A stretch of DNA of 35,261 nt from Prochlorococcus sp. HOT208_60m_813B04 (GCA_002025975.1 MWOU01000129.1:1-35261); one strand, 5' to 3'; shown: positions 19,190 to 28,594, counted from the first letter of the stretch. Program-made: numbers and translations. Notes: generated by a model not told the origin, from the sequence alone.

Positions 19190-20089
19190 TCAAAAAAGCC
19201 CTTTTTTAATTAAATCCAAATTATGCTCAAGCATTTTTATATAGGAGCTAGCAGGCCCACTATCATCAGATAATGAATCAACAAAAAGATTTCCTCCAAA
19301 GTTAGCTCCAGTTTCGTTTGCAACAATCATTTGAGATTCGTTACTTACAGTACTTTCGCAAAATACAGATGGGACATTTTTTTCTTTAACTAGTGAAATT
19401 GTTCTTGTCATTCTTTTGGGCGTAATTTGACTCTCAGCATTAACTGGCCATAAATAAACTTCCTCTAATCCATAATCATTTGTTAAATACGAAAAAGCAC
19501 CTTCACAACTTACTAGATACCTCCTGTCTTTATTTAAGTTATTAATAAAAAGTGAGAATTCTTTATCTATTTTAGAGAGTTTATCTTTATAAATTTTTCC
19601 ATTTTCTTCAAATAATGTCCTTTTGGATGGCCTCAATTCTGATAAAGAATCCACCAGAATATCTACGTATAGGATCCCTCTTTTTGGTGAAATCCAGGCA
19701 TGAGGATTGGGTTTCCCTTTATAAAAATCTTCACTTATAAAAATAGGATCTAAATCTTCCGCGACAGTAATTCTTTTAACTTTTAAATTAGAAACAAATT
19801 TTTCAGCCCATAATTCAAATCCAAATCCATTATCAATAAAAACAAAAGCACTAGAGGCATTTACCAAATCGCTGGGAGTTGGTTGGTAGCCATGAACTTC
19901 AACTCCAGGTTTTGTTATTGATCTAACAATAAAATCATCTTTAGCAACATTGCTAATTATGTCCGCCAAAACAGTGAAACTTGCCAGTATTACTTCTTTA
20001 CTTTCATTTTTATTTGATATTCTCTTGCATGAGCCTGAAGTAATAGAAAACAGTAGTAATAAACTAAAAAAAAGAATTTTTTTCCTCAT
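19190..20089 (-). CDS. mntC: Manganese-type ABC transporter, periplasmic metal-binding protein
   Basis: Cluster-9 solute-binding protein that delivers metal to the permease. The 299-residue protein has an N-terminal hydrophobic signal ending near Cys21 (SGSC, an imperfect lipobox, so lipid anchoring is uncertain). By alignment from memory with pneumococcal PsaA and cyanobacterial MntC, four ligands are present: His66 (EVHGYQPTPSD), His130 (NPHAWISP), Glu196 (SCEGAFSYL) and Asp271 (VDSLSDD). The His-His-Glu-Asp set and absence of a histidine-rich loop favour manganese over zinc. Manganese fits the oxygen-evolving complex. It starts 19 bases after the DUF697 gene. Confidence 0.88.
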   Translation of the reverse strand: MRKKILFFSLLLLFSITSGSCKRISNKNESKEVILASFTVLADIISNVAKDDFIVRSITKPGVEVHGYQPTPSDLVNASSAFVFIDNGFGFELWAEKFVSNLKVKRITVAEDLDPIFISEDFYKGKPNPHAWISPKRGILYVDILVDSLSELRPSKRTLFEENGKIYKDKLSKIDKEFSLFINNLNKDRRYLVSCEGAFSYLTNDYGLEEVYLWPVNAESQITPKRMTRTISLVKEKNVPSVFCESTVSNESQMIVANETGANFGGNLFVDSLSDDSGPASSYIKMLEHNLDLIKKGLF

Positions 20090-20108
20090 TTTAAACTTTC
20101 AAACCAGA

Positions 20109-20687
20109 TTATGAACTAAAAGATATTTTCATAAGTGGTTTTCTAAGATCAGAAATAAATCCTTGCCAATTTATTTTTTCTTTTTCAAAAGCTTTTTCAA
20201 CAATTTTCTCAGAATTTTTCTTTATAAAATCCAAATCAGGTTCTTCTACTCCTTTTGTTATTGCCATAAAATCAGCCAAAGAACTTGATACTACTCTTGT
20301 TAAATAAGCAGCACTGACAGCCTGAAATGTTCCAGAAACAAGCCAATTTGGTCCATGTAATTTTGTTATGCCAATTAGAGTCTGTCCACTCCATTCAATA
20401 ACTCCCTGAGCAATTGCAGTCTTTAAAATCTCTTTAGAAACTTTATCTAAAATTTCAGGAGACCAATTACATCCCCATATAGATTTAATTTCTTTAATCA
20501 TTAATGAATTTAGTACTGTCATTGCCATAACATCAATTGATGGGATAGGAGATAAGAAAACAGTTGTAGCGACAAGAATTTGATTTTTTCTTTGTATTCC
20601 TTTTAACTGCAGTCTTCTTATACCTTCAATTTCAGATTGCCAGGCAGAATGAAGTTCTTTCAAAAGCCTTTTTTTTTGTATTTTCAA
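20109..20687 (-). CDS. DUF697 domain protein, probably the C-terminal half of a frame-interrupted gene
   Basis: A 192-residue frame with the DUF697 pattern: LHSAWQSEIEGIRRLQLKGIQRKNQ, then LSPIPSIDVMAMTVLNSLMIKEI (about 46-68) and ATP-free helical segments such as SGTFQAVSAAYLTRVVSSSLADFMA. DUF697 regions usually sit at the C-terminus of membrane GTPase-like proteins. The only start is a TTG at 20687, inside the upstream gene, giving a 56-base overlap. Removing one A from the A9 run at 20669-20677 joins the two frames into a single protein of about 444 residues, so this may not be a separate gene. Function is unknown; membrane or envelope association is inference. Confidence 0.72.
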   Translation of the reverse strand: MKIQKKRLLKELHSAWQSEIEGIRRLQLKGIQRKNQILVATTVFLSPIPSIDVMAMTVLNSLMIKEIKSIWGCNWSPEILDKVSKEILKTAIAQGVIEWSGQTLIGITKLHGPNWLVSGTFQAVSAAYLTRVVSSSLADFMAITKGVEEPDLDFIKKNSEKIVEKAFEKEKINWQGFISDLRKPLMKISFSS

Positions 20688-21444
20688 TATTTTTAAATGA
20701 ACTTATGAAAAACTTCCTTAACGAAAAAGGTATATTTATTATTTCATTCTTATTCAAATCAAAAGTAATAATTTTGTTTATAAAGTCACCTGAAATTTGC
20801 GACTTTAGATCTTCTATCTGATTTTTGGCTTCTATTTCGTTGGAAGTTAAAGCCACCAACCAGATTGGCATATTTTTAGGAAACTTTTCTAGCCACAAAA
20901 AATCATTTGCTGATAAGGGCAAGTCTAAAAAATACAATATTGCATCACTTTTCAAAGCTTCTTCTGGAATAACTTGAGAAGAATTGTATTTAGGCAGTTT
21001 TTCATATAAATCAAAGTCAAACTTATCTACTTTAAAATGACTTTTTAAAACTGACTTACAACTTTGATAATCTTTTTGTCCAATGCAACTTATTTTTTCT
21101 TTTTCAAATCTATTAAGAATCGAATCAAGTGTTTTTTGTCTTTTTGAATTTTGTTTTTCTAAATCATTTGTTGCTTCAAGTTCTTCAAAAAAATTTAAAT
21201 CTTCATTACATAGATTTATCCAACCATCTAAATTATTTGGCTCATTAAATTTAGGCTTATCATTCTTCAAGTAAAAATATCCCCCCAAACACAATGCAAA
21301 AAATCCTATTGAGCCTCCTGCAAAATGAATTAGGTCACTGACAAACCATTCCCCAAAACCCAATAATAATAGAATAATAATAAGATTCTTATTCGGAAAC
21401 TTTATGAAATCCTTTAAAAGCTTGTCTTTACTAATATCAAACAC
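20632..21444 (-). CDS. Membrane protein with degenerate GTPase-like region, probable N-terminal half of a frame-interrupted DUF697 gene
   Basis: A 270-residue frame starting at GTG 21444 (an in-frame stop lies two codons upstream). Two hydrophobic segments (about 20-38 and 43-59) are followed by an acidic region and an alpha/beta stretch like a small GTPase core: a strand and loop ISCIGQKDYQSCKSVLKSH (about 118-136) where a P-loop is expected but GxxxxGKS is missing, then DAILYFLDLPLS and MPIWLVALTSNEIE, which resemble the later GTPase strands. It lacks the DUF697 tail, which follows in another frame. The last 11 residues after the A9 run look unrelated to it, as expected after a frame change. 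Confidence 0.7.
   Translation of the reverse strand: MFDISKDKLLKDFIKFPNKNLIIILLLLGFGEWFVSDLIHFAGGSIGFFALCLGGYFYLKNDKPKFNEPNNLDGWINLCNEDLNFFEELEATNDLEKQNSKRQKTLDSILNRFEKEKISCIGQKDYQSCKSVLKSHFKVDKFDFDLYEKLPKYNSSQVIPEEALKSDAILYFLDLPLSANDFLWLEKFPKNMPIWLVALTSNEIEAKNQIEDLKSQISGDFINKIITFDLNKNEIINIPFSLRKFFISSFKNIENTKKKAFERTSFCLAI
20669..20677 (-). other. A9 homopolymer at the junction of the GTPase-like and DUF697 frames
   Basis: Nine A on the coding (minus) strand. One A fewer changes ACA AAA AAA AAG GCT to ACA AAA AAA AGG CTT, and the upstream frame continues directly into the DUF697 frame. It is a possible slippage site, mutation or assembly error. Confidence 0.6.
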
Positions 21445-21609
21445 ATTACTTTATTTTTCTAATTTTATTTTAATGCAAGTTATGAATGAGAAAAGCAAAA
21501 ATTCATAAGTCGTTAATCAAAAGATAAAAAATCAAGGTTTTTCAAAAGACTTATTGCATAACAAGATGCTAAGTTAATAGACTATTTAAATAACTTAAGA
21601 AACATCAAG
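21445..21609 (+). promoter_or_regulatory. Divergent 165-base gap with an inverted repeat before the RG-rich gene
   Basis: The longest gene-free stretch here. It should carry promoters for both flanking genes, but I see no strong -35/-10 pair; TTGCAT at 21554-21559 with TAATAG 15 bases later is a weak candidate for the plus strand. TAAGTTA (21570-21576) and TAACTTA (21591-21597) form a 7-bp inverted repeat ending 12 bases before the ATG at 21610, so it could form a leader hairpin close to the ribosome site. No RNA gene was recognised. Confidence 0.3.
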
Positions 21610-22032
21610 ATGGCTAATTCAAATTTCAGAAATAATCCTGGACAAGAAAGTTATAGAGGTCGTTCTAACAATGAAAGATCTAATTTCAGAGATAGATCGG
21701 GCGGAAGAAGAGATGGAGGAGGATTTCGAATAAGATTGAGTGATAACGAAATGAAAGCTGTTAAATCAATACAAGAGGCCTTTCAATTGAGATCTACCGT
21801 CGCAGTTCTGGGTTTCTCTGTTAGAACACTTAGCGAAATGATCAAAGACGAAAAATTGATTGAATCAATCACAGAATATGCAAAAAATAATAAAAACTCT
21901 TCTCCGAAAAGACAATCACAAAATCCTTATGAAGAAAAGATAAAAACAGCGCCTGACCCTTTTGCAAGACCTGTAAAAAGTACATCAACTGAAGAGACCC
22001 AATCTAGCGAAGTAGAAGAGGATGGAAAATAA
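21610..22032 (+). CDS. Small protein with Arg/Gly-rich N-terminus and Ser/Glu-rich tail
   Basis: I do not recognise this 140-residue protein. The first 40 residues are rich in Asn, Arg, Gly and Ser, with RGRSNNERSNFRDRSGGRRDGGG resembling RG-rich RNA-binding tails. A compact middle (about 38-90: GFRIRLSDNEMKAVKSIQEAFQLRSTVAVLGFSVRTLSEMIKDEKL) looks like a folded helical domain. The C-terminal third is low-complexity and acidic. No signal peptide or membrane span. It overlaps trpS by 11 bases and so is probably cotranslated with the tRNA synthetase genes. RNA or nucleic acid binding is a guess from composition. Confidence 0.78.
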   Translation: MANSNFRNNPGQESYRGRSNNERSNFRDRSGGRRDGGGFRIRLSDNEMKAVKSIQEAFQLRSTVAVLGFSVRTLSEMIKDEKLIESITEYAKNNKNSSPKRQSQNPYEEKIKTAPDPFARPVKSTSTEETQSSEVEEDGK

Positions 22033-23038
22033 AAAAAGAATCCTTTCTGGAGTTCAACCAACTGGTGATTTACATATCGGGAATTGGCTTGGGGCCATAA
22101 ATAATTGGGTTACGCTTCAAGAGCAATATGAAACATTTCTGTGTGTAGTTGATTTGCACGCAATCACAGCTTCATATAATCCCAAAGAATTGTCCAAGAA
22201 CACTATTTCTACTGCTGCTTTGTATGTCGCTTGTGGAATAGATCCCAATATATGCTCAATTTTTGTCCAAAGTCAGATTTCCGCACATTCAGAACTTTGT
22301 TGGATATTGAATTGCATGACCCCAATAAATTGGATGGAAAGAATGATTCAATTCAAAGAAAAATCCATACAACATGGGAATAATGTATCTATTGGATTAT
22401 TTGATTATCCGATCCTAATGGCTGCAGACATTCTTCTATATGACGCTGACTTTGTACCTGTAGGTGAGGATCAAAAACAACATCTTGAACTTGCCAGAGA
22501 TATTGCACAACAGAGAATTAATGCCAGATTTAGTAAGGATAAAAATATTTTAAAAATCCCTCAACCAATAATCATGAAGAATGGATCAAAAATAATGAGT
22601 TTAATTGATGGTTCAAAAAAGATGAGCAAAAGTGATCCTAATGAAGGCAGTCGTATTAACTTATTAGATGCTCCTGAAGTAATAACGAAAAAAATAAAGA
22701 GAGCAAAAAGCGACAGTTCTATTGGAATTGAATTTAACAACCCTGAGAGACCAGAATCTAAAAATCTTTTGATGATTTATTCAATATTATCTGGCAAAGA
22801 TATTTCTCAATGTGAAAATGATTTCTCAGAGACTGGATGGGGGACATTTAAGAAATTAATTACAGAGCAACTTATTGAATCACTAGAACCTATTCAGAAA
22901 AAATACAAATTATTAATTAACGATCCCTATCAATTAAATAAAATCCTTAATGAAGGGAAGGAAAAAGCTGAAAATTTAGCAAATCATACTTTAAAAAGAG
23001 TTAAATCAAAATTGGGATTCTTTGAAATGGAGAAATAA
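22022..23038 (+). CDS. trpS: Tryptophanyl-tRNA synthetase
   Basis: Charges tRNA-Trp with tryptophan. Class I synthetase of 338 residues with the ATP-binding HIGH-type motif HIGN at 18-21 (after SGVQPTGDL) and the KMSKS loop at 200-204 (KKMSKSDP). DYPILMAADILLYDADFVPVGEDQKQH in the middle is typical of bacterial TrpRS. The ATG lies inside the end of the RG-rich gene (11-base overlap), with a GAAGAGG stretch just before it. thrS begins 3 bases after the stop. Confidence 0.96.
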   Translation: MENKKRILSGVQPTGDLHIGNWLGAINNWVTLQEQYETFLCVVDLHAITASYNPKELSKNTISTAALYVACGIDPNICSIFVQSQISAHSELCWILNCMTPINWMERMIQFKEKSIQHGNNVSIGLFDYPILMAADILLYDADFVPVGEDQKQHLELARDIAQQRINARFSKDKNILKIPQPIIMKNGSKIMSLIDGSKKMSKSDPNEGSRINLLDAPEVITKKIKRAKSDSSIGIEFNNPERPESKNLLMIYSILSGKDISQCENDFSETGWGTFKKLITEQLIESLEPIQKKYKLLINDPYQLNKILNEGKEKAENLANHTLKRVKSKLGFFEMEK

Positions 23039-23041
23039 AAT

Positions 23042-24958
23042 ATGCCAATAATTACCTTACCTGATGGTTCAAAAAAGGTTTTCGAAAAATCTGTAACTAT
23101 TCTAGAAATTGCCCAGACTATAGGCGCTGGATTAGCTAAAGCAACAATTGCTGGGAAAGTAAATGATGTTCTCCTTGATGCAACTATTCCTATAAGTAGA
23201 GATTCCGAAGTTGTAATCATCACATCAAAAGATAAAGAAGGAATTGAAATAATAAGACATTCATTTGCTCACCTTATAGGTCATGCGGTTAAACAAATTT
23301 ACTCTGATATTAAGATGGCGATTGGGCCTGTAATTGAAGATGGTTTTTATTATGATATTTTTTCTGAATACAGATTTACTCCTGAAGATTTAATAAAAAT
23401 CGAAAACAGAATTAATAAATTAATAAAAAGCAACTATGACGTTGAAATTTTACAAGTTTCTAAAGAAGAGGCAATTAAAACGTTTAAAGAAAGAGATGAG
23501 ACTTTTAAATTACGAATAATTGAAGAAATTCCTGAAGAAGGGCTTATTAATTTATACAAACACGAAGAATATATCGATATGTGTAGAGGGCCTCACGTAC
23601 CCAATACTAGACATTTGAGATACTTTAAGTTACTTAAATTATCAGGTTCATACTGGAGAGGGAATAGTGAGAATGAATCATTACAGAGAATATATGGAAC
23701 TGCATGGGCAAAAGAAAAAGAACTCAAAGATTATTTAACAAGAATTGAAGAAGCGGAAAAAAGGGATCATAGAAAACTTGGTAAAAAACATTCACTATTT
23801 CATATACAAGAAGAATCTCCAGGAATGATTTTTTGGCATCCAAATGGATGGACAATTTACCAAGTACTGGAAAAGTACATAAGAGAAATACTCAAAAAAA
23901 ATGATTATTTAGAAATTAAAACCCCACAAGCTGTTGATAAATCTCTTTGGGAAAAATCCGGTCATTGGGAAAAATTTAGAGACGATATGTTTACTACTGC
24001 ATCAGAAAATCGAACTTATGCAATTAAACCAATGAATTGTCCATGTCATATACAAGTATTTAATCAAGGTTTAAAAAGTTATAAAGATTTACCTATTCGT
24101 CTTGCTGAATTTGGTTCTTGTCACAGAAATGAGCCCTCTGGTGCACTGCACGGCCTAATGAGAGTAAGAAACTTTACTCAAGATGATGCACACATATTCT
24201 GTACAGAAGAGCAAATTCAAGAAGAGGTATCAACTTTTATAGATCTTGTTTTCGAGGTTTATAAAACTTTTGGTTTTGATGAAATCATTATCAAATTATC
24301 AACCCGTCCTGAAAAAAGGGTAGGTAGTGAAGAGATCTGGGATAAATCAGAGGATGCTCTTACCAAAGCTCTCGATAATAAGAACCTAAAATGGGAACTC
24401 CAACCAGGAGAAGGGGCTTTTTATGGTCCAAAAATAGAATTCTCCTTAAAAGATTGTCTCAATAGAGTCTGGCAATGCGGCACTATTCAGGTTGATTTCT
24501 CAATGCCTATTAGATTAGATGCAACTTATGTAGATATTGATAATGAGAAAAGAAATCCAGTTATGCTACACAGAGCAATTTTAGGATCCTTTGAGAGATT
24601 TATCGGAATCTTAATTGAACAATATGAGGCAAAATTCCCAATTTGGCTTGCCCCTTATCAAATAACTTTATTAAGCATTACTGATAGAAATATTGAAAAG
24701 TGTTTCAAGTTTAATGAATTAATAAATAATAATGGTTACCGATCAAAAGTTGATGTTAGGAATGAAAAAATAGGATATAAAATAAGAGAGGCCACTCTCG
24801 GAAGAGTTCCTTTAATTGCCGTTATTGGAGATAAAGAAGAGGAAATTGATTCAGTCGCTTTGAGAGCTTTAGATGGAACAAATTTAGGAATTTTCGACCT
24901 ACCCAATCTATACAAATTAATGGAAGAATTAATAGAAAAAAAAGGGAGAACAGGATAA
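23042..24958 (+). CDS. thrS: Threonyl-tRNA synthetase
   Basis: Charges tRNA-Thr and edits mis-charged serine. In 638 residues: an N-terminal TGS domain (about 1-62), the editing domain with [11 protein letters not shown] and later CRGPHVPNT, the class II catalytic core with the zinc-binding MNCPCH (Cys333) and [12 protein letters not shown], and a C-terminal anticodon domain from about 540. All blocks are present and the length matches bacterial ThrRS. A run of eight A at 23894-23901 is in frame. It is tightly spaced between trpS and the glucokinase gene. Confidence 0.96.
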   Translation: MPIITLPDGSKKVFEKSVTILEIAQTIGAGLAKATIAGKVNDVLLDATIPISRDSEVVIITSKDKEGIEIIRHSFAHLIGHAVKQIYSDIKMAIGPVIEDGFYYDIFSEYRFTPEDLIKIENRINKLIKSNYDVEILQVSKEEAIKTFKERDETFKLRIIEEIPEEGLINLYKHEEYIDMCRGPHVPNTRHLRYFKLLKLSGSYWRGNSENESLQRIYGTAWAKEKELKDYLTRIEEAEKRDHRKLGKKHSLFHIQEESPGMIFWHPNGWTIYQVLEKYIREILKKNDYLEIKTPQAVDKSLWEKSGHWEKFRDDMFTTASENRTYAIKPMNCPCHIQVFNQGLKSYKDLPIRLAEFGSCHRNEPSGALHGLMRVRNFTQDDAHIFCTEEQIQEEVSTFIDLVFEVYKTFGFDEIIIKLSTRPEKRVGSEEIWDKSEDALTKALDNKNLKWELQPGEGAFYGPKIEFSLKDCLNRVWQCGTIQVDFSMPIRLDATYVDIDNEKRNPVMLHRAILGSFERFIGILIEQYEAKFPIWLAPYQITLLSITDRNIEKCFKFNELINNNGYRSKVDVRNEKIGYKIREATLGRVPLIAVIGDKEEEIDSVALRALDGTNLGIFDLPNLYKLMEELIEKKGRTG

Positions 24959-24968
24959 TTTCGAATAG

Positions 24969-26003
24969 ATGAATTTTCTGGCTTGTGATTTAGGAGGTAC
25001 CAAGGTTCTATTGGGAATATTCGAAAGAGTAATAAATGATGATTCGCCTAAATTGTTATTCAAAAAGAAATATGTATCTTCTGATTGGGATTCCTTTGAT
25101 CTAATTCTAGAAGATTTTCTTAAAAATGAATGCAAAAATATTACCCATCCTTCCTCTGCATGTTTCGCTGTAGCTGGTCCTTTATCTAACAACAACACAA
25201 AAATCATGAACTTGTCATGGAATATTTCAGGAAATAAATTAAAAAATAAATTTAAATTTGAACAATGCGAGCTAATAAATGATTTTGCAGTTCAAATTTA
25301 TGGAATACCTTTTTTAAAAAAAAATCAATATTCAACTATCCAAAATGGCTCCCATTCTGGAGGTAATAACAATGATTTGCATGCCATTGTTGGAGCCGGC
25401 ACTGGTTTGGGCATCGCAAGAGGTCTAATATCAGGGAATAAAGTAAAAGTTCTTGCCAGCGAAGGCGGACATGTTGAATACTCTCCAAAGTCAAAATTAG
25501 AATGGGAATTAAAAATTTGGCTTAAAAATTACCTAAAAGTTGAAAGGATATCTTGTGAAAGAATTATTAGCGGCACCGGTTTATCAAGAATTGCCGAATG
25601 GAGGCTAACCAAACCTGATGCCCAAAAACATCCTCTACAAGAATATTTAAAAAAAATTAAAATTTTTGATACTGCGAGAAAAGAACTACCTGAAAAAATT
25701 TGTAAACTTTCCAAAGAAGGGGATCAGATAATGATCGAAGTTGAGAGGATTTGGTTAGGGGCTTATGCCTCTTTATTGGGAGATGTTGCTCTTCAAGAAT
25801 TATGCTTTGGCGGGTTATGGATTTCTGGAGGAACCGCATCAAAACATTTCAAAAACTTTAAATCAGATTTATTTTTAAAACAATTTTTCGACAAGGGAAG
25901 ATTAAAAGATATTCTTAAAACAATACCTATGAAAGTAATTTTAGATGAAGAGTTTGGACTTTTTAGTGCAGCATGCAGAGCAAAAATGCTTTTAAAAAAT
26001 TAA
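24969..26003 (+). CDS. glk: Glucokinase
   Basis: Phosphorylates glucose with ATP. The 344-residue ASKHA-fold protein starts with the phosphate-binding DLGGTKVLLGIF (7-18) and has the second-phosphate loop GAGTGLGIARG and the EGGHVEYSP sugar-binding segment typical of bacterial Glk. Asp in LINDFAVQIYG is the likely catalytic base. The late segment LCFGGLWISGGTASK fits the adenosine motif. An A9 run at 25316-25324 is in frame. It starts 10 bases after thrS and ends 9 before thrB, so these are probably cotranscribed. Substrate could be glucose from glycogen, glucosylglycerate-type solutes or outside sugar. Confidence 0.92.
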   Translation: MNFLACDLGGTKVLLGIFERVINDDSPKLLFKKKYVSSDWDSFDLILEDFLKNECKNITHPSSACFAVAGPLSNNNTKIMNLSWNISGNKLKNKFKFEQCELINDFAVQIYGIPFLKKNQYSTIQNGSHSGGNNNDLHAIVGAGTGLGIARGLISGNKVKVLASEGGHVEYSPKSKLEWELKIWLKNYLKVERISCERIISGTGLSRIAEWRLTKPDAQKHPLQEYLKKIKIFDTARKELPEKICKLSKEGDQIMIEVERIWLGAYASLLGDVALQELCFGGLWISGGTASKHFKNFKSDLFLKQFFDKGRLKDILKTIPMKVILDEEFGLFSAACRAKMLLKN

Positions 26004-26012
26004 AAACAAAAA

Positions 26013-26960
26013 ATGTCTATTCCTGAAGTAGGTAAAAAAATAAGGGTGACAGTGCCTTCAACAACAGCCAATTTAGGGCCTGGATTCGACTGTCTTGGAG
26101 CAGCATTAGATTTGTATAATGAGTTTATTTTTACAAGAATTGAAGGTGGTGGAGATAGATTTGACTTAATAATGGAAAGTACAGATGGTAATCACCTAAG
26201 AGGAGGACCTGAAAACTTAGTTTTTAGAGCAGCTCAGAAAGTATGGGAGAGCGCAAAAATGGATCCTTTTGCACTTGAAGCAAGAGTTAAATTGGCAGTG
26301 CCGCCTGCTCGCGGGCTTGGAAGTAGTGCTACAGCAATAGTTGCTGGACTTATCGGAGCAAATGCAATAATGAACTCTCCATTATCCAAAGAAAAACTCC
26401 TTGAACTTGCCATTGATATAGAAGGTCATCCTGATAATGTAGTGCCCTCTCTTCTGGGTGGACTTTGTTTGACAGCAAGGTCTTCTTCTCAGAGATGGAG
26501 AATCATTAGATGTGATTGGCACGATTCAATTAAAGCTGTTGTAGCAATACCTGCAATTCGTCTAAGTACAAGTGAAGCAAGAAAGGTTATGCCCAAGAAT
26601 GTACCAATATCAGATGCAGTGACAAATATGGGGGCGCTTACTTTGTTACTTAATGGCTTAAAAGCAGGGAATGCAGAACTTATAAAAGAAGGAATGTTTG
26701 ATAAGCTACATGAACCCTACAGATGGAAACTTATCAAGGGTGGATTAGAAGTTAAAGAGGCCGCACTAAATGCAGGTGCCCTAGGTTGCGCAATTAGTGG
26801 GGCTGGGCCAAGTATCTTAGCTTTATGTAAAAAAGAAAATGGTAAAAACGTCAGTCAAGCCATGGTGAAAGCATGGGAGAAGTCAGGTGTAGCTAGCAGA
26901 GCGCCATTCTTAAACGTTCAAACAACCGGCAGCCAATTTAGCACTATCTCTGGTAAGTAG
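26013..26960 (+). CDS. thrB: Homoserine kinase
   Basis: GHMP-family kinase that phosphorylates L-homoserine for threonine synthesis. In 315 residues are the N-terminal PSTTANLGPGFDCLG (15-29), the ATP-binding PPARGLGSSATAI (97-109) and the C-terminal ALGCAISGAGPSILAL. All three GHMP motifs are intact. It lies 9 bases after the glucokinase gene and 79 bases before ndhD. thrS and thrB in one run links threonine synthesis and use, though this may be coincidental. Confidence 0.96.
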   Translation: MSIPEVGKKIRVTVPSTTANLGPGFDCLGAALDLYNEFIFTRIEGGGDRFDLIMESTDGNHLRGGPENLVFRAAQKVWESAKMDPFALEARVKLAVPPARGLGSSATAIVAGLIGANAIMNSPLSKEKLLELAIDIEGHPDNVVPSLLGGLCLTARSSSQRWRIIRCDWHDSIKAVVAIPAIRLSTSEARKVMPKNVPISDAVTNMGALTLLLNGLKAGNAELIKEGMFDKLHEPYRWKLIKGGLEVKEAALNAGALGCAISGAGPSILALCKKENGKNVSQAMVKAWEKSGVASRAPFLNVQTTGSQFSTISGK

Positions 26961-27039
26961 TTTTACTTAGGCATTTTTAATGTTATAGTCTCAAGCTAGT
27001 ACAACTTCAACTAGAATAAAAAAATTATTCATTACATAA
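26961..27039 (+). promoter_or_regulatory. thrB-ndhD gap with candidate ndhD promoter
   Basis: TATAGT at 26984-26989 is a 5/6 match to a -10 box and TTTACT (26962-26967) sits 16 bases upstream as a poor -35. A short inverted repeat, GAATAA (27014-27019) and TTATTC (27025-27030), lies just before the ATG at 27040. The 79-base gap is larger than others in this run, which suggests ndhD has its own start of transcription. Confidence 0.32.
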
Positions 27040-28581
27040 ATGAATTTAGAATCTTTTCCTTGGCTATCATCAATTGTTTTACTGCCTTTAATTGGGGCAT
27101 TAATAATGCCTTTCTTGAATTCAAAAGAAGGAGAAGACAACACTCTTCCTAGAAATATCTCATTAAGTTTTTTATTTATAGATTTTTTACTAATAATCGG
27201 CGTCCTTTTTCAAAAATTCAATACTTCAGATAGCTCTTTACAGCTGATAGAAAGAGCTTCTTGGTTACCATCAATAGGCTTAGAGTGGTCTCTTGGCGTA
27301 GATGGGTTATCTGCTCCTTTAATAGCATTAAGTGGGTTAATTACATTTTTATCAGCTGCGGCTAGTTGGAAAATTAAGAAAAAATCTAATTTATATTTTG
27401 CTCTTTTATTAGTCCAAGCATCAGCACAGGCATTAGTTTTCCTTTCTCAAGATTTTCTATTATTTTTCTTAGCATGGGAACTTGAATTAGTTCCGGTATA
27501 TCTTCTTATTGCTATTTGGGGAGGGAAAAAGAAATTATATGCAGCTACTAAATTCATTCTTTATACAGCTTTAGCTTCTTTATTAATACTCATAAGTGGG
27601 TTAGCACTTGCCTTGAGTGGTGATACCTTTACTCTAAATATTACCGATTTAACCAATAAAGATGTGACAGGCAACCTAGCTTTACTATCTTATTTAGGAT
27701 TTTTAATTGGTTTTGGAGTAAAACTTCCTATCTTTCCATTACATACTTGGCTTCCCGATGCTCATGGAGAGGCTAATGCTCCAGTTTCAATGTTACTCGC
27801 AGGAATACTCTTAAAGATGGGAGGTTATGCCCTTTTAAGATTCAATGTTCAAATACTACCTGAGGTACATCTTCAAATTGCACCTGCGCTAATTATTCTT
27901 GGAATTATTAATATAATTTATGGAGCTCTTAATGCATTTGCTCAAGATAATGTTAAAAGAAGAATTGCGTGTAGCTCTGTGAGTCATATGGGTTTTGTTC
28001 TATTAGGCATTGGAGCAGTAGATGCTTTAGGGATAAGTGGGGCAATGCTCCAAATGATAAGCCACGGTCTTATTGCTGCAGCTATGTTTTTTGTTACGGG
28101 CTCATTCTATGAAAGAACAAATACTCTTTCGATACCCAATATGGGTGGTTTAGCAAAGGTCTTGCCAATAACTTTTGCTTTTTTCTTGGCAAGTTCTTTG
28201 GCCTCTTTAGCACTACCCGGGATGAGCGGATTTATAAGTGAAATAACTGTATTTTTAGGAATCACTAGTCAAGAAGGGTTCAGCTCTATCTTTAGATCGA
28301 TCACTATTCTTATTGCAGCTATAGGTTTAGTTTTAACACCAATATATCTACTATCAATGTGTAGAAGAGTATTCTTTGGCCCTAGAATTCCTGCACTAGC
28401 TACAGTTAAAGAGATGAATGGTCGAGAATTGACAATTGGGTTCAGCTTATTGTTACCTACTTTGGTGATAGGTTTTTGGCCAAAAATCGCAATAAATTTA
28501 TATGAATCTTCAACGAATGCTCTCAGTCAGCAGCTTACTCTAGCTAAATTAATAGGGTTAATACCAACTTTAGTTAATTAG
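27040..28581 (+). CDS. ndhD: NAD(P)H-quinone oxidoreductase subunit 4 (NDH-1 NdhD)
   Basis: Proton-pumping membrane subunit of photosynthetic complex I, used in respiration and cyclic electron flow. The 513-residue protein is almost all membrane helices (about 14). Antiporter-type key residues are present: Glu147 in [14 protein letters not shown] and Lys228 in [19 protein letters not shown]. Further markers are [21 protein letters not shown] and [13 protein letters not shown]. This looks like the respiratory/cyclic form (NdhD1 type) by general similarity; distinguishing paralogues would need a tree. The oligopeptidase gene follows after 13 bases. Confidence 0.94.
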   Translation: MNLESFPWLSSIVLLPLIGALIMPFLNSKEGEDNTLPRNISLSFLFIDFLLIIGVLFQKFNTSDSSLQLIERASWLPSIGLEWSLGVDGLSAPLIALSGLITFLSAAASWKIKKKSNLYFALLLVQASAQALVFLSQDFLLFFLAWELELVPVYLLIAIWGGKKKLYAATKFILYTALASLLILISGLALALSGDTFTLNITDLTNKDVTGNLALLSYLGFLIGFGVKLPIFPLHTWLPDAHGEANAPVSMLLAGILLKMGGYALLRFNVQILPEVHLQIAPALIILGIINIIYGALNAFAQDNVKRRIACSSVSHMGFVLLGIGAVDALGISGAMLQMISHGLIAAAMFFVTGSFYERTNTLSIPNMGGLAKVLPITFAFFLASSLASLALPGMSGFISEITVFLGITSQEGFSSIFRSITILIAAIGLVLTPIYLLSMCRRVFFGPRIPALATVKEMNGRELTIGFSLLLPTLVIGFWPKIAINLYESSTNALSQQLTLAKLIGLIPTLVN

Positions 28582-28594
28582 ATTATTTTAATAA

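Noticed and set aside
22984-23223. Minus-strand 79-codon frame across the trpS/thrS junction
   Set aside because: Opposite two well-supported genes; no family features.
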